A stretch of 64,000 nt of DNA from SZUA-36 sp963749115 (GTDB lineage: Bacteria > Pseudomonadota > Gammaproteobacteria > Xanthomonadales > SZUA-36). The notes beneath the pieces were generated by a model. That model saw nothing but the letters and a program-made list of their open reading frames with translations, was not told the origin of the DNA and searched no databases. Positions 26,391 to 37,339 of the stretch are shown in pieces. The stretch spans positions 124,001 through 188,000 of the forward strand of contig CAVVLP010000010.1 in the NCBI GenBank assembly GCA_963749115.1, read 5' to 3'. The position numbers and the translations under genes were made by a program. Position 1 is the first letter of the stretch. Each line of letters opens with the position of its first letter.

Positions 26391-28269
26391 GTTTCATCAA
26401 AGAGCTCAAACGCCGCAACGTGTTCCGCGTAGGTATCGCCTATGTGGTCGGTGGTTGGCTGCTGTTGCAACTCACCGACGTACTTTCACAATTGCTTGAC
26501 CTACCCGAAGTCGTGGGACGTGTCATCGTGTTACTGGTGGCCATCGGTCTTCCGGTGGCGCTATTTTTCGCCTGGGCTTTCGAGATGACACCGGAAGGTG
26601 TGAAGCGCGAAAAGGATGTTGATCGCAGCCAATCCATAACGCCGCAAACCGGCAAGAAGTTGAACAACACCATCCTGGTGATGATGGCTTTAGCAATCGC
26701 CTACCTGCTCTACGACAAGTTCTCAGCCCCTCACACAACCGGGGACAGAGCCACTTTTCTCAACAAACTGCCGGACAAACCACCAACACCAACGAGAAAA
26801 GTGCTCTGTCCCCAGTCGAAGCCATAGCCCAGGCCGAGCTCGAAGCCGACAAATCCATCGTCGTCCTGCCCTTCATCAACATGAGCAACGACCCGGAACA
26901 GGAGTTCTTCTCGGACGGGCTATCCGAAGAACTATTAAACGCTTTGGCCCAGATCAAGGACCTGCGTGTTATCTCCCGCACGTCGGCGTTCGCTTTCAAA
27001 GGCAAGGATGTTGATATTCCAACCATCGCCGCACAGCTGAATGTAACCCATGTACTTGAAGGCAGTGTGCGAAAAGCGGGCGATGACGTGCGCATTACCG
27101 CCCAGCTGATCGAGGTGGCGACCGATTCCCATCTGTGGTCAGACGCCTATAACCGCAAGTTGGAAAATGTCTTCGAAATCCAGGAAGAAATTTCAAAGGC
27201 TATCGCTGCTGAACTGCAGGTCACACTGGGAACCACTGGAAACACCGGCAAACCCACGGAAAACCTTGAAGCCTGGCAATTGTTTCTGCGCGGCAGACAC
27301 CTGTACCAAAACCGGGGTGCAGCGCAAGTAGAACGGGCGATAGAACTGCTTAAACAGGCCGTTGAACTGGATCCCCGTTTTGCCGATGCCTGGGCAAATC
27401 TCGCAGCGGCCAATATCGTTCATGGCTATGGCCAGGAAGAAGGTTATGAAGACTTTTACCGCGATGGTCAGCAAGCTGCTTTGCGTGCCATTGAGATCGA
27501 CCCGGACCATGGTTTTGCCCACGGGGTACTCGGCCTGATACACATGGGTGCGCACTCCTGGGATGAGGCCATGCGGGAATATGAACTGGCCATCCGCCTG
27601 AACCCCAATGAAACAAACACTCTGCTTTGGAAAGGCATTGCCTTTATCAGCCTCGGCTATGTCGATCAGGCTATTGCAATGTTTCAACAGGCGGAGCGCC
27701 TCGACCCGGTATTTACCAACGTACACAATTGGCTCGCTATAGGCTATGGCACCAAGGGTGATATCGAAAACTTGCGTCGCCACACGCAAAAACTCCAGAG
27801 CCTTGACCCCGGTTTTCCCGGAAACACGTTGACTATCTTGTGGCTGAATTCCGCTAATCTGGATATTGCTGAAGATTTGATGCGTGCACAAGAACTTAAA
27901 TATCTTGGCACCGACTCGCTGGTTGCAGCCATGTTTTCAGCGTTGAGAGACGCCGGACGCAAAGAACAAGCAGTGAACACCCTTTTGGCAAACAAAGCCC
28001 TGGCCAAAGGGGGAGACTTGACACCCTACCTGTGGACTATAGGAGCGGTCGATGAGACCCTCGCCAACTTCCACGAGCAACGTGGAAGAGGCCTGCGTAT
28101 CGCAAATTCCCTGCCAACGCTCTGGGCAGCCTATAACCGGGCACAACTGTCAAACCCGGCCATGCCGGCATTCTTCGAAACAAATGGCCTGGTGGATTAC
28201 TGGCGCAAACACGGCAACCCGGATTACTGCCGGGTTGACGGTGCAGCCGTCAAGTGCGGTGACCTATGA
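26387..28269 (+). CDS. T1: 3TM-TolB-like-TPR protein, frameshifted, tail A
   Basis: A TTG at 26387 is taken as start because it places S-F-I-K-E-L-K-R-R-N exactly where the ATG-started paralogues begin. The anchor differs from most in its first outer loop (SQLLDLPEVV). The frame breaks in the linker, inside the left arm of a palindromic insertion, where one extra C (26750/26751) is present compared with other copies. The other frame resumes with EKSALSPVEA and reaches the TolB-like start DKSIVVLPFINMSNDPEQEFF. About six TPR units follow, including ALRAIEIDPDHGFAHGVLG. The end YWRKHGNPDYC...VKCGDL is tail A. The joined length is about 626 residues. The stop overlaps the T2 start (ATGA). Confidence 0.8.
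26741..26813. repeat. palindromic insertion in T1 linker
   Basis: The left arm (26741-26761) is GGGGACAGAG followed by CCACTTTTCTC; the right arm (26794-26813) is its complement except for one extra C on the left. The arms are about 20 bases with a 32-base centre. The extra base shifts the reading frame of T1. Loop sequence resembles that of the T2, T4 and T6 copies. Confidence 0.85.
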
Positions 28270-30140
28270 GTTTTTTCGCAGAACTCAAACGCCGCAACGT
28301 CTTCAAGGTGGCTGCCGCCTACGGCATCGTCGCATGGTTGTTACTACAGGTGTCCGACACGCTGGTCCCTGCCCTGCACCTTCCGGAGTGGTTTAACTCC
28401 GGTGTGGCATTTGTGTTGATCATCGGTTTTCCGATCGCCGTGATCTTTGCATGGGCCTTCGAGATGACTCCTGAAGGCATCAAAAAGGAAAAGGATGTCG
28501 ATCGATCACAGTCAATAACCAGGGTGACAAGCCAGAAATTGAACAACGTGATTATCGGTGTGTTGGTTTTGGCACTTGCCTATTTCGCCATCGATAAATT
28601 CATCCTCGCCCCGGACCGTGCACAACCGGGGTCAGACCACTTTTCTCAACAAGCTTCCGACCATACCGAGGAACTCAAGGAGAAAAGTGCTCTGACCTCC
28701 GTCGAAGTCATCGCCCAAGCCCAAACCGAAGAAGAGCCAACCATCAGTCGCCAATCCATCGCCGTCCTGCCTTTCGTTAACATGAGCTCCGACCCGGAAC
28801 AGGAGTATTTTTCTGACGGGCTTTCCGAGGAGTTGCTAAACCTCCTGGTCAAGATACCGGCACTGCACGTAGCGGCGCGTACCTCCTCTTTTTCATTCAA
28901 AGGTCAGAACCTCGAAATACCCGAAATTGCCGCGCGTCTAAAAGTCGCACACATACTCGAGGGCAGTGTGCGCAAATCAGGCAATCAACTTCGCATCACC
29001 GCCCAGTTGATCCAGGCCGATAGCGGCTATCACCTCTGGTCAGAAACCTACAATCGCCAACTGGATAACATCTTCCAGATCCAGGATGAGATCGCCACCG
29101 CGGTGGTCGAAGCACTGAAAATCACCTTGTTGGGAGAAGCCCCGAAGGTCAAGGAAACCGATCCGCAGGCCTACCAGTTATTCCTGGAAGGACGATATAT
29201 AGCTCATCAAATTTCAGCCCAGCAAATTCCCAAGGCAATTAGTTTGTTCAAGAGGGCACTGGAAATCGATCCCGAATACTCCACTGCCTGGGCTGAACTG
29301 GCCTATGCATATATGTGGAACTCCGGCATCGGTGACATGTCGATCGATGAAGCCTTTGAGCTGGCGGACAAGGCAATAGCAAGAGCACTGGAATCCGACC
29401 CGGACAATGCAATGGCGTACTTTGTGAAGGGGGCATCTAAAGTTTTTAATAAATTCAACTTCAAGGAAGGTGCGGAGGATTACCGGTATGCACTGCAACT
29501 GGATCCAGGCAATGCCTTTCTGATTGGCGCAATGGCCACCGTCACCCGTTCAATGGGCCGCCTGGACGAATCAATTGAAATGTACGATTCAGCGCTCGAG
29601 TTGGATCCGCTTATGCCTTCGATGCGTTCCTGGCAAGGGCTGGCGTACCTGTACGCAGGTCGCCTGGATGAAGCTGAAGAAGCTTTTCTCACCGCCTTGA
29701 GCCTGAGTCCTGAGTTTTCAGGCGGACACTATCGGCTGGGCAGAGCATTGATTCGCCAGGGCAGGCTTGACGCGGCACTGGCCGAAATGGAGAAGGAAAA
29801 GAGAATTTACTACCGTGCTACCGGTCTGGCCATGGTGTACCACGCTTTGGGTAACCCTGATGCGTCGCAGTCGGCGCTTGATGAATTGATTGAAGTTGGT
29901 TCAAACAGTGCGGCTTACCAGGTAGCAGAGGTTTATAGTTTCCGCAATGAAGCTGACAAAGCATTTGAATGGCTCGAAAGAGCGTTTTTGATCAGGGATA
30001 GCGGACTTACCTCAACCCTTGGCAATCCTGCTTTGCGCGGTTTAAGAACCGACCCCCGCTGGCAACCCTTCCTTGAAAAACTCGGCCTGCTGGAGTCCTG
30101 GCTCGAGATGCCACCCGAACACGGAGGGCCCATTCAATGA
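28266..30140 (+). CDS. T2: 3TM-TolB-like-TPR protein
   Basis: The frame is intact at 624 residues. Helices are at about 15-33, 46-66 and 94-112. The linker (113-163) contains a translated palindromic insertion read as PGSDHFSQQASDH...EKSALTSVE. The TolB-like domain runs from about 164 to 288, with QEYFSDGLSEELLNLLVK, ARTSSFSFKG, HILEGSVRKSGNQLRITAQL and YHLWSETYNRQLDNIF. About seven TPR units follow, e.g. AISLFKRALEIDPEYSTAWAEL and AEEAFLTALSLSPEFSGGHY. It lacks the cysteine tail and ends in the common form LRTDPRWQPFLEKLGLLESW. Its outer loop (PALHLPEW) matches T3, so T2 and T3 anchors are sister copies. It overlaps both neighbours by four bases. Confidence 0.9.
   Translation: MSFFAELKRRNVFKVAAAYGIVAWLLLQVSDTLVPALHLPEWFNSGVAFVLIIGFPIAVIFAWAFEMTPEGIKKEKDVDRSQSITRVTSQKLNNVIIGVLVLALAYFAIDKFILAPDRAQPGSDHFSQQASDHTEELKEKSALTSVEVIAQAQTEEEPTISRQSIAVLPFVNMSSDPEQEYFSDGLSEELLNLLVKIPALHVAARTSSFSFKGQNLEIPEIAARLKVAHILEGSVRKSGNQLRITAQLIQADSGYHLWSETYNRQLDNIFQIQDEIATAVVEALKITLLGEAPKVKETDPQAYQLFLEGRYIAHQISAQQIPKAISLFKRALEIDPEYSTAWAELAYAYMWNSGIGDMSIDEAFELADKAIARALESDPDNAMAYFVKGASKVFNKFNFKEGAEDYRYALQLDPGNAFLIGAMATVTRSMGRLDESIEMYDSALELDPLMPSMRSWQGLAYLYAGRLDEAEEAFLTALSLSPEFSGGHYRLGRALIRQGRLDAALAEMEKEKRIYYRATGLAMVYHALGNPDASQSALDELIEVGSNSAAYQVAEVYSFRNEADKAFEWLERAFLIRDSGLTSTLGNPALRGLRTDPRWQPFLEKLGLLESWLEMPPEHGGPIQ
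28628..28699. repeat. palindromic insertion in T2 linker, translated
   Basis: The arms begin GGGGTCAGACCACTTTTCTC (28628-28647), and the complement is at 28680-28699 with two mismatches. The 72-base unit is a multiple of three and keeps the T2 frame open, adding 24 residues to the linker. Confidence 0.85.
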
Positions 30141-32355
30141 GCATTTTTGACGAACTCAAACGCCGCAACGTCTTCAAGGTCGCAGCCGCCTACATCATTG
30201 TCGGTTGGCTGATCATGCAGGCGGGCGATACGCTGGCGCCGGCATTGCACCTGCCCGAGTGGGTTAACAGCCTGCTGGCGTTTTTCCTGATACTGGGTTT
30301 CCCGCTGGCCATGTTCTTTGCCTGGGCATTCGAAATGACACCTGAAGGCATCAAAAAGGAAAAGGATGTCGACCGCTCAAAATCCATCACCCAGGTAACC
30401 GGCCAGAAGTTAAATAATGTCATCATCGGGATATTGGTACTGGCACTGGCCTATTTCGCCATCGACAAATTTGTACTGCAACCTCAAGTAGGCACTGAAC
30501 CATCGATCGCAGCCGGGGACGCCATTATCGAAGAGAAAGCGAAGGAACAGTCCATCGCCGTACTGCCTTTCGTGGACATGAGCGCCAATAGCGACAATGA
30601 GTATTTCTCCGATGGCCTCAGCGAGGAATTGCTCAATATCCTCTCCAAAATCAAGGAGCTTCGGGTGGCTGGCCGCACCTCTTCATTCGCTTTCAAAGGC
30701 AAGGACGAAGACCTGCGTAGCATCGGCGAAAAACTGAACGTGGTTTCAATCCTCGAAGGCAGCGTACGCAAGGATGATCAGCGCAACCGGGTACGTATTA
30801 CCGTGCAGTTGATCAATGTCGAAGACGGCTATCACCTGTGGTCGGAGACCTATGATCGGAACCTGGACGATATTTTTGCCATCCAGGACGAAATTGCGCA
30901 CAAGGTTGCACAGGCCTTACGCATAACCCTACTCGGCGAGGATGAATCACGCCTGGAGCAGGTTGCAAATACCGATATCGATGCATACGACCTGTACCTG
31001 AAGGCCCTGCAGGACGTCAATGAAGGCGGCTTTGTTTCTCTGGACAGGGCAGTCACCGGGTTTCAGCAGGTGCTGGCGTTGGATCCGTCTTACATACCCG
31101 CCAGGATCGGGCTTGTCAAAGCCTGGACTACAATTGGCACACACTGGCGCCATCAGCCAGCAACAAGCGCTGAACCGGGGATGCCGGTAGTTGAACAGAT
31201 ACTGGCAGAACAACCGCAAAATAGCGCGGCGCGGGTTCAGATGGCGATTTTAAAAGTATTTGAAGGCGATAAAGCGGCCGCTGAGAAGCGAGTTTAGACG
31301 TGCGCTGGATGATGATCCACGAAACGCATTGGGATTGAAACTGATTATGGCAGGTTTCTGTTCAACAACGGTCAGTAGAACAGGGGATGGAATTAATTAA
31401 TGCGGCGGTGCAAATCGATCCTTACTCGGTACGCGTGCTTTGGGATCAATGCCAGACCAATGCGTTTTTGCAACGGGTTGAGATTGCGTTGGCTGCCTGT
31501 GAGCGTATCAAGGAAATCGCACCCGAAAGTCCAAGTGGGTGGTACGGGTGGGCCATGGTACACAGCATGTCCGGCGATATGGCAAACGCGGCATATGGAT
31601 TTACCGAGGCCATAAAACGTGACCCGGGTGACTTTGAAATGATCGCTGCCATGAGCTGTTTCTGGATAACGATGGGAGACGCCGAACAGGCCGAGCTATG
31701 GCTGCAAAGAGCTGAAGCAATCGGTGCCGGACAACCCTTCCCGATCATCGGTCGTTTAAGACTCCTGAAATACAATGAACAACATAAGCGGGCGTATGAT
31801 CTCGCCGCCAAAACGCTGACACAGAACCTCGAGAACCGGCATGGCTCTCAGCAGATTCTACGGCAAATCTGGGCGTATGAAGCGGCACGCACCGGTGATT
31901 TCCAGGCAGCACTTGAACCTTTCCGCAAAAGTATGCCGTGGGCATTTGAACCTGAACTGCGTCTACCGGAAGGTTTTGCATTGCAGTCAGGCGACGCAAC
32001 TCAAGTTGCCGGACTACTAAAACTGGCAGACCCGACATCCGAAAGACCAGAACAACTTCTCAAGGCAGTTGAAGCCATCACCGGTCAACAACATCCGGCC
32101 TGGGGCATATGGGCCAGCGACATTGATAACGCCGCAGTCGCTACCATTCGTGGCGATTATGAAACCGCACTGCAATATCTGAACAATGCCTGGGATAAGA
32201 AGTTTCGATTTAGATGGCGCGAGGCACTTGTTGAAGATGCGATATTCAGTCAGTTGAAAAACGAACCCGGCTTCAAGGACCTGGTCGCCCGCTTCGAGGC
32301 CGATATGGAGCAACAGCGCGAACTGGCTTACGAACTGCTGGAGGTGCAGAGATGA
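30137..32355 (+). CDS. T3: 3TM-TolB-like-TPR protein, frameshifted
   Basis: It starts with ATG at 30137 overlapping the T2 stop. The anchor closely resembles T2. The linker has no palindrome and is short (QPQVGTEPSIAAGDAIIEEKAKE). The TolB-like domain (residues about 137-270) has DNEYFSDGLSEELLNILSK and an insertion DQRN in the SVRK region. The TPR region is broken: an extra C near 31289 disrupts AEKEFRRALDDDPRNALGLKL, and a second indel near 31345-31350 precedes the resumption at 31387 (MELINAAVQIDPYSV). Downstream, TPRs such as AAYGFTEAIKRDPGDFEMIA continue to an end FKDLVARFEADMEQQREL. The joined length is about 738 residues. If the indels are sequencing errors the gene is intact. Confidence 0.78.
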
Positions 32356-32389
32356 GCAATACAGTATCTCTCAACGCTTGGGGCACGTT

Positions 32390-33109
32390 ATGAGCTTCTT
32401 CACTGAACTCAAGCGCAGAAACGTGTTCCGCGTGGGCATCGCCTACCTGATCGGTTCATGGCTGCTCGCGCAAATTGCCGAGTTGCTGCTCGATACTTTC
32501 AATGCGCCCGATTGGACCATGAAATTCATCTTCGTGGTGCTGCTGATTGGTTTTCCCGTCGCCATATTCTTTGCCTGGGCGTTTGAACTAACGCCTGACG
32601 GCATCAAAAAGGAAAAAGACGTGGACCGGTCGGAGTCCATGTCCCGGGTGACCGGTCAGAAACTGAACAATGCCATTATCGGCATACTGGTGCTGGCGCT
32701 GGCTTATTTCGCCATCGACAAGTTCGTACTAACCCCAGGCCAGACGCACAACCGGGGTCAGAGCACTTTTCTCAGCAAACTTCCGACCAAACGACAGATG
32801 CTGGTGAGAAAAGTGCTCTGACCCCTGTCGAAGCCACCGATGCCGGCCAGCGATCCGCAGCAAGTCCGTTGCCGTGCTACCCTTCGTCAACATGTCCTCC
32901 GACCCCGAGCAGGAATACTTCTCCGATGGCATCACCGAGGAAATGATGAATGCATTGGTGAAAATACCGGGATTGTCAATACAGGCGCGTAACTCGTGTT
33001 CGGTTTCAAGGGCCACCAGGGCGACGTGCGTAAAATCGGTGAGCAACTGGGTGTCGCGCACGTGCTGGAAGGCAGCATACGTTCACAGGAACAAACTCTG
33101 CAAAAATAA
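32390..33109 (+). pseudogene. T4: truncated array paralogue
   Basis: The anchor is intact from the ATG at 32390, with the distinctive helix WLLAQIAELLLDTFNAPDW shared with T5. After it the gene needs three separate frame changes in about 270 bases (near 32740, 32866 and 32998) to read EHFSQQTSDQ, KSVAVLPFVNMSSDPEQEYF and FGFKGHQGDVRKIGEQLGV. It then ends at a TAA (33107-33109) right after LEGSIRSQEQTLQK, halfway through the TolB-like domain. No TPRs follow before the next gene starts at 33155. The density of damage and the missing two-thirds show a true pseudogene rather than a read error. Confidence 0.85.
32754..32825. repeat. perfect palindromic insertion in T4 linker
   Basis: Arms GGGGTCAGAGCACTTTTCTC (32754-32773) and its exact complement (32806-32825) flank a 32-base centre. 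This is the cleanest copy of the CAC-type element and probably close to the ancestral form. Confidence 0.9.
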
Positions 33110-33154
33110 AATATCGATAGTGGATAACCCGTTACCCACGCTAAGGGATTTACC

Positions 33155-35334
33155 ATGAACTTTTTTGCGGAACTCAAACGCCGAAACGTATTCCGCGTGG
33201 GTATTGCCTACCTGATTGGCTCGTGGTTGCTGGCACAAATTGCCGAGTTGCTACTGGATACCTTCAATGCGCCCGAATGGACCATGCAATTTATCTTCGT
33301 GGTGTTGCTGATTGGTTTTCCCATTGCCATATTTTTTGCCTGGGCGTTTGAGCTGACACCCGATGGTGTCAAACGCGAATCTGAAATCGACCGCAGCCAG
33401 TCGATTGTCAAAACCACCGGTCGCAAGCTGGATCGCAGCATTATTGTCATCCTGGTGCTGGCACTGGGTACTTTGCCTGGGACAAGTTTTCAGCAAGGCC
33501 ACAGGTGGTCACACCGGTCACACCCGCTGTGGTCGAGGAAGTTGCGCTCGATAAGTCCATTGCCGTGTTGCCATTCGTCAATATGAGTGCCGATGCCAAC
33601 AACGAGTATTTTTCCGATGGCTTGTCCGAGGAGTTACTCAATCTATTGGCCAAGGTGGACGGTCTGAAGGTCGCAGCTCGAACCTCTTCATTTAAATTCA
33701 AGAACTCCGACGCGGATATCGCCGAGATCGGCGAAAAACTGAACGTGGCCACAGTACTCGAAGGCTCGGTGCGCAAGTCAGGCAACCAGGCACGTATCAC
33801 TGCACAGTTGATCAAGGTCGATGATGGTTTCCACATGTGGTCGGAAACCTATGACCGTGAACTCGATAACATTTTCGAAGTACAGGATGAAATTGCCAGG
33901 GCTATCGTCGACGCGTTGAGCCTGCCCCTGCTTGGCAGCGATGCGAAACCCCTTGAAAGCGTAGCCTCAACCGCAAACTTCGAAGCCTACGACCTGTACC
34001 TGCTGGGAAGGCATCACGCCCGCGAGTACTCCGAGGAGGGTCTTAAGCGTGCCAGTGAGTATTTCCTGAAAGCACTTGAAATTGACCCTTCCTTCGCATC
34101 GGCCCATAGCGGTCTTGCCGACGCCTACTTGTTGCTCGCCGATTATAGTGATCTGCCACAGGGTGAGGCAATTGAACTGGCCAGAGCAGCTGCCGAAAAG
34201 GCGCTCGCCATCGACCCTTCTTCGCCGGAAGCGCTGTCTTCGATGGGCCTGGTGATGAATAACCTTGGACATTACCGTGACTCGGGTAACTATTTTGAAA
34301 AGGCCCTGCAAGTCAATCCAAACTATGTCAACGCACTGCTTTGGTACAGCAATGCTCTGTTTAACCAATTCGAAAAAAGCAAAGCAATGAAAATGGCAAG
34401 CCGCGCCATGGATGTGGATCCGCTATCGCATAACGTTCGCAGAATCCACACGCTGCAATTGTTACGTTCGAAACGTTTTGACGAAACTGAAAGTGCAATC
34501 CGTGCATTTATAGCTACCGACCCCGACGACCCGATGCCTTATGAACTATGGGGCGACCTGTTCATGGCCAGGGGCTTACCACACAACGCGATCCCCATGT
34601 TTGACAAAGCACACCGTTTAAGGCCCGGTGACATTTACATGGCAGCGCAAAACGTAGAAGCGGGCCTGCAGTTGGATGATTCAAGGCTGACTGCCTTTTG
34701 GCTTAACGAAGCGCAGAACCGCGGCAGTGTTGGTCGCTGGACACGGACTGCAGAAAACATGGTGATGTATGCCAATGGTGACTTTGACGGCTTACTCCAG
34801 CAGGTTAATCAGTTACTCGAGTCTTCACCCGGGCAAACGAGATTAGTATGGTTTCAAAGTCAGGCGCTAATGAACCTCGGGCAAGCTGATGCGGCCCAGG
34901 AAGTCCTGCAAGAAGCGCTGCATTCCGCCGGTTTTATCAGTGGCCAGGCTCTCACCGGCAACCAGCTTTTCCTGGCGGTGCAACTCGCCAATGCACTTGA
35001 TCAAAACGGTGAAGTAACCGAGCGTGATGCCTTGCTTGGAGAGATCAGAAAATTGCTGGATCAGTACCGCCAATCAGAACCATTCAGTAAAGGTTTATTG
35101 ATTTTGCAGGCAAGCGTTACCTCTATCCAGAATGATCTGCCGGGTCTGCTCCATGAACTTGAAACGGCTGCGGAAAAGGGTTTCACAGAACATTGGGAGT
35201 TGCTCAGCAACCCTGTTTTCAAACGCTGGCAGGAACACCCGGATTTCATCGTCTTTCACCAGGGCATGCTCGATAACGCCGAAGCAATGCGGCAGCAGTA
35301 TTACGCCAACAACCCGGCGGAGGGCGCGAACTGA
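33155..35334 (+). CDS. T5: 3TM-TolB-like-TPR protein, frameshifted
   Basis: The ATG at 33155 follows AAGGGA. The anchor is the sister of T4 (WLLAQIAELLLDTFNAPEW) but with a KRESEID loop. One base is missing near 33467, in the third helix: the adjacent frame reads YFAWDKFSARPQVVTPVTPA and leads to the TolB-like start KSIAVLPFVNMSADANNEYF. The domain then runs intact, followed by many TPR units, e.g. EYFLKALEIDPSFASAHSGL and YFEKALQVNPNYVNALLWY, to an end LSNPVFKRWQEHPDFIVFH. The joined length is about 726 residues. There is no palindrome in the linker. The stop overlaps the T6 start (TGATG). Confidence 0.82.
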
Positions 35335-37178
35335 TGTCTTTTTTCAACGAACTCAAACGCCGCAACGTGATCCGCGTGGGTATTGCCTACGTGATCGTCG
35401 CCTGGCTGATCCTGCAGTTTGCGGACGTGGTGCTGAACAATATCGAAGCCCCCGGCTGGGTGTTCCAGGTCATCATGCTGGTGTTGGGTATAGGGCTGCC
35501 GCTGGCGCTATTCTTTGCCTGGGCGTTTGAGATGACCCCGGAGGGTATCAAAAAAGAAAAGGATGTCGACCGTAGCCAGTCCATAACACCGCAAACCGGT
35601 AAAAAACTGAACAACACCATCCTGGTCCTGATGGCACTGGGCATTGGTTACCTGCTGTTCGATAAATTCTCCGGCCAAGCACAACCGGGGACAGACCACT
35701 TTTCTCAACAAACTTCTAGTCAAACCGCCGACACCAATGAGAAAAGTGCTCTGTCCCCAGTCGAAGCCCAAGCCGGCAACAAAGCCGAACCCTCCATCGC
35801 CGTACTACCATTCATCAACATGAGCACCGACCCTGAACAGGAGTATTTCTCCGACGGCATTTCCGAGGAATTACTCAACTTGCTGGTCAAGGTGAAAGGT
35901 CTCAAAGTGGCGTCCCGCACCTCGTCGTTTACCTACAAAGGCAGCAGCCTTGGTCTCGCCGAGATTGCCGGCGAATTAGGCGTGGACCATGTGCTGGAAG
36001 GCAGTGTGCGCAAGGCAGACAACCGTGTGCGGATTACTGCCCAGCTTATTGATGCCAGTACCGACCGTCACCTGTGGTCAGATGCCTTCGATCGAGAATT
36101 GGTTGATATCTTTGCCATTCAGGATGAGATTGCCAACGCAATCGTCACGGCCTTGAGTACTGAACTTGGCATACTTCAGGATACCCCGGCGATATCGGTC
36201 GCCACGGCAACCGAGAATCTTGATGCCTACGACATATACCTGAAAGCCCGTGGTCTGTTCCTTATACGCAAAGAGTTGGAAGAAAGCATCGCCTTGTATG
36301 AACGCGCGGTGGAATTGGACCCCGATTTTGTACGCGCCTGGGAAGGTCTGGCGGCTGTCTATGCGATTGTCGAATCCTGGGACATTTTCGGTCGAGACTG
36401 GGATAAGCTGGCCATACAGGCTGCCAAACGCGCGCTTGAGCTGGATCCTAACCTTGCCATGCCCTGGGCTGTCATGGGTTTTGTAGCAAGTAACGCTGGG
36501 GATTCTGTTACGGGCATGCCTTATATGAATCGCGCCATTGAGTTGGATCCCGGCAACGCCACGAACTATTTATGGCGCGCATTGGACTACTCAACTCTGG
36601 GTTTCCAGGCCGAAGCCATAACCGACCTAAAACGCTGCCTGGAAATCGACCCGGCCTACAGCATATGCCGCTCTTTCCTCGCGATAAGTTACGAGATCAT
36701 CAATGAAGATGAATTGGCACGGCTGCATTTTACAAAATCAGTAGAACAGGGGTTTCCCGGGGCCCAGATTAATTTCATTCAACGATTTATGTCCTGGGGT
36801 GAACGTCTGATGACGACTTTGATCCTACTGAACATAGTCGATAAGGACCCCTCATTTCCCATGACCGCCACTCTCGACGCGTTGGAGTTTCCAGAAAGGG
36901 ATCATAGCCGCGGTCTTGAGAAAATGCTGACTTGGCTAGACAAACCAGAAAACATGAATTACCAATCCGTCTTTTTGGCCGTTTTCGGTGCGTACGAACT
37001 CGTTGAGCCGAATAGAAGTCAGAACCGCTGGGTGTGGTTAAAAGAAAACGCAGGTTTCAGGGCTTCGAAATATTTCGCACCTTATATGAAGAAAGTTGGC
37101 ACCCCGGCTTATTGGCGGAAAAACGGTTTTCCAACCGGTTGCCGCCCCGTGGGCGAAGAGGATTTCGAGTGTGATTAA
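35334..37178 (+). CDS. T6: 3TM-TolB-like-TPR protein, tail A
   Basis: The gene is intact at 614 residues. The anchor has VIVAWLILQFADVVLNNIEAP. The linker contains a translated palindrome (PGTDHFSQQTSSQ...EKSALSPVE, about residues 119-143). The TolB-like domain spans about 153-285 with TYKGSSLGLAEIAGELGVDH and DRHLWSDAFDRELVDIF. TPR-like repeats include YERAVELDPDFVRAWEGLAAVY and NRAIELDPGNATNYLWRAL. It ends NRWVWLKENAGFRASKYF and then AYWRKNGFPTGCRPVGEEDF with a final cysteine, the best example of tail A. T7 is its closest full-length relative. Confidence 0.9.
   Translation: MSFFNELKRRNVIRVGIAYVIVAWLILQFADVVLNNIEAPGWVFQVIMLVLGIGLPLALFFAWAFEMTPEGIKKEKDVDRSQSITPQTGKKLNNTILVLMALGIGYLLFDKFSGQAQPGTDHFSQQTSSQTADTNEKSALSPVEAQAGNKAEPSIAVLPFINMSTDPEQEYFSDGISEELLNLLVKVKGLKVASRTSSFTYKGSSLGLAEIAGELGVDHVLEGSVRKADNRVRITAQLIDASTDRHLWSDAFDRELVDIFAIQDEIANAIVTALSTELGILQDTPAISVATATENLDAYDIYLKARGLFLIRKELEESIALYERAVELDPDFVRAWEGLAAVYAIVESWDIFGRDWDKLAIQAAKRALELDPNLAMPWAVMGFVASNAGDSVTGMPYMNRAIELDPGNATNYLWRALDYSTLGFQAEAITDLKRCLEIDPAYSICRSFLAISYEIINEDELARLHFTKSVEQGFPGAQINFIQRFMSWGERLMTTLILLNIVDKDPSFPMTATLDALEFPERDHSRGLEKMLTWLDKPENMNYQSVFLAVFGAYELVEPNRSQNRWVWLKENAGFRASKYFAPYMKKVGTPAYWRKNGFPTGCRPVGEEDFECD
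35687..35758. repeat. palindromic insertion in T6 linker, translated
   Basis: The left arm at 35687-35706 begins GGGGACAGACCACTTTTCTC; its near-complement is at 35739-35758. Like the T1 copy it has GGGGACAG instead of GGGGTCAG. It is 72 bases long and in frame. Confidence 0.85.
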
Positions 37179-37216
37179 CACCACCGACATCGCAAAACGT
37201 TGGAGGGTGAGCAATG

Positions 37217-37238
37217 AAAGGGGGTCAGAGCCCTTTAA
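37217..37238 (+). repeat. half copy of the palindromic element between T6 and T7
   Basis: GGGGTCAGAGCCCTTTAAC lies in the 161-base gap between T6 and T7 without a second arm. It matches the CCC-type element found in T7 and T10. It shows that the element or its end also occurs outside coding sequence. The rest of this gap shows no gene. Confidence 0.6.
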
Positions 37239-37339
37239 CAGCGCGTCGATGAACAGAGAATCTAATGTGAATAGAGCGAGAAATAACACAGGATTAAGAC
37301 CAACAGTGAGTAAGGTTTATCCATCCTTTGGAGATATCG

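Noticed and set aside
31285..31387. T3 as two separate genes (31297 stop and 31387 start)
   Set aside because: The other frames across the gap read a continuous TPR (AEKEFRRALDDDPRNALGLKL), so it is one gene with indels.
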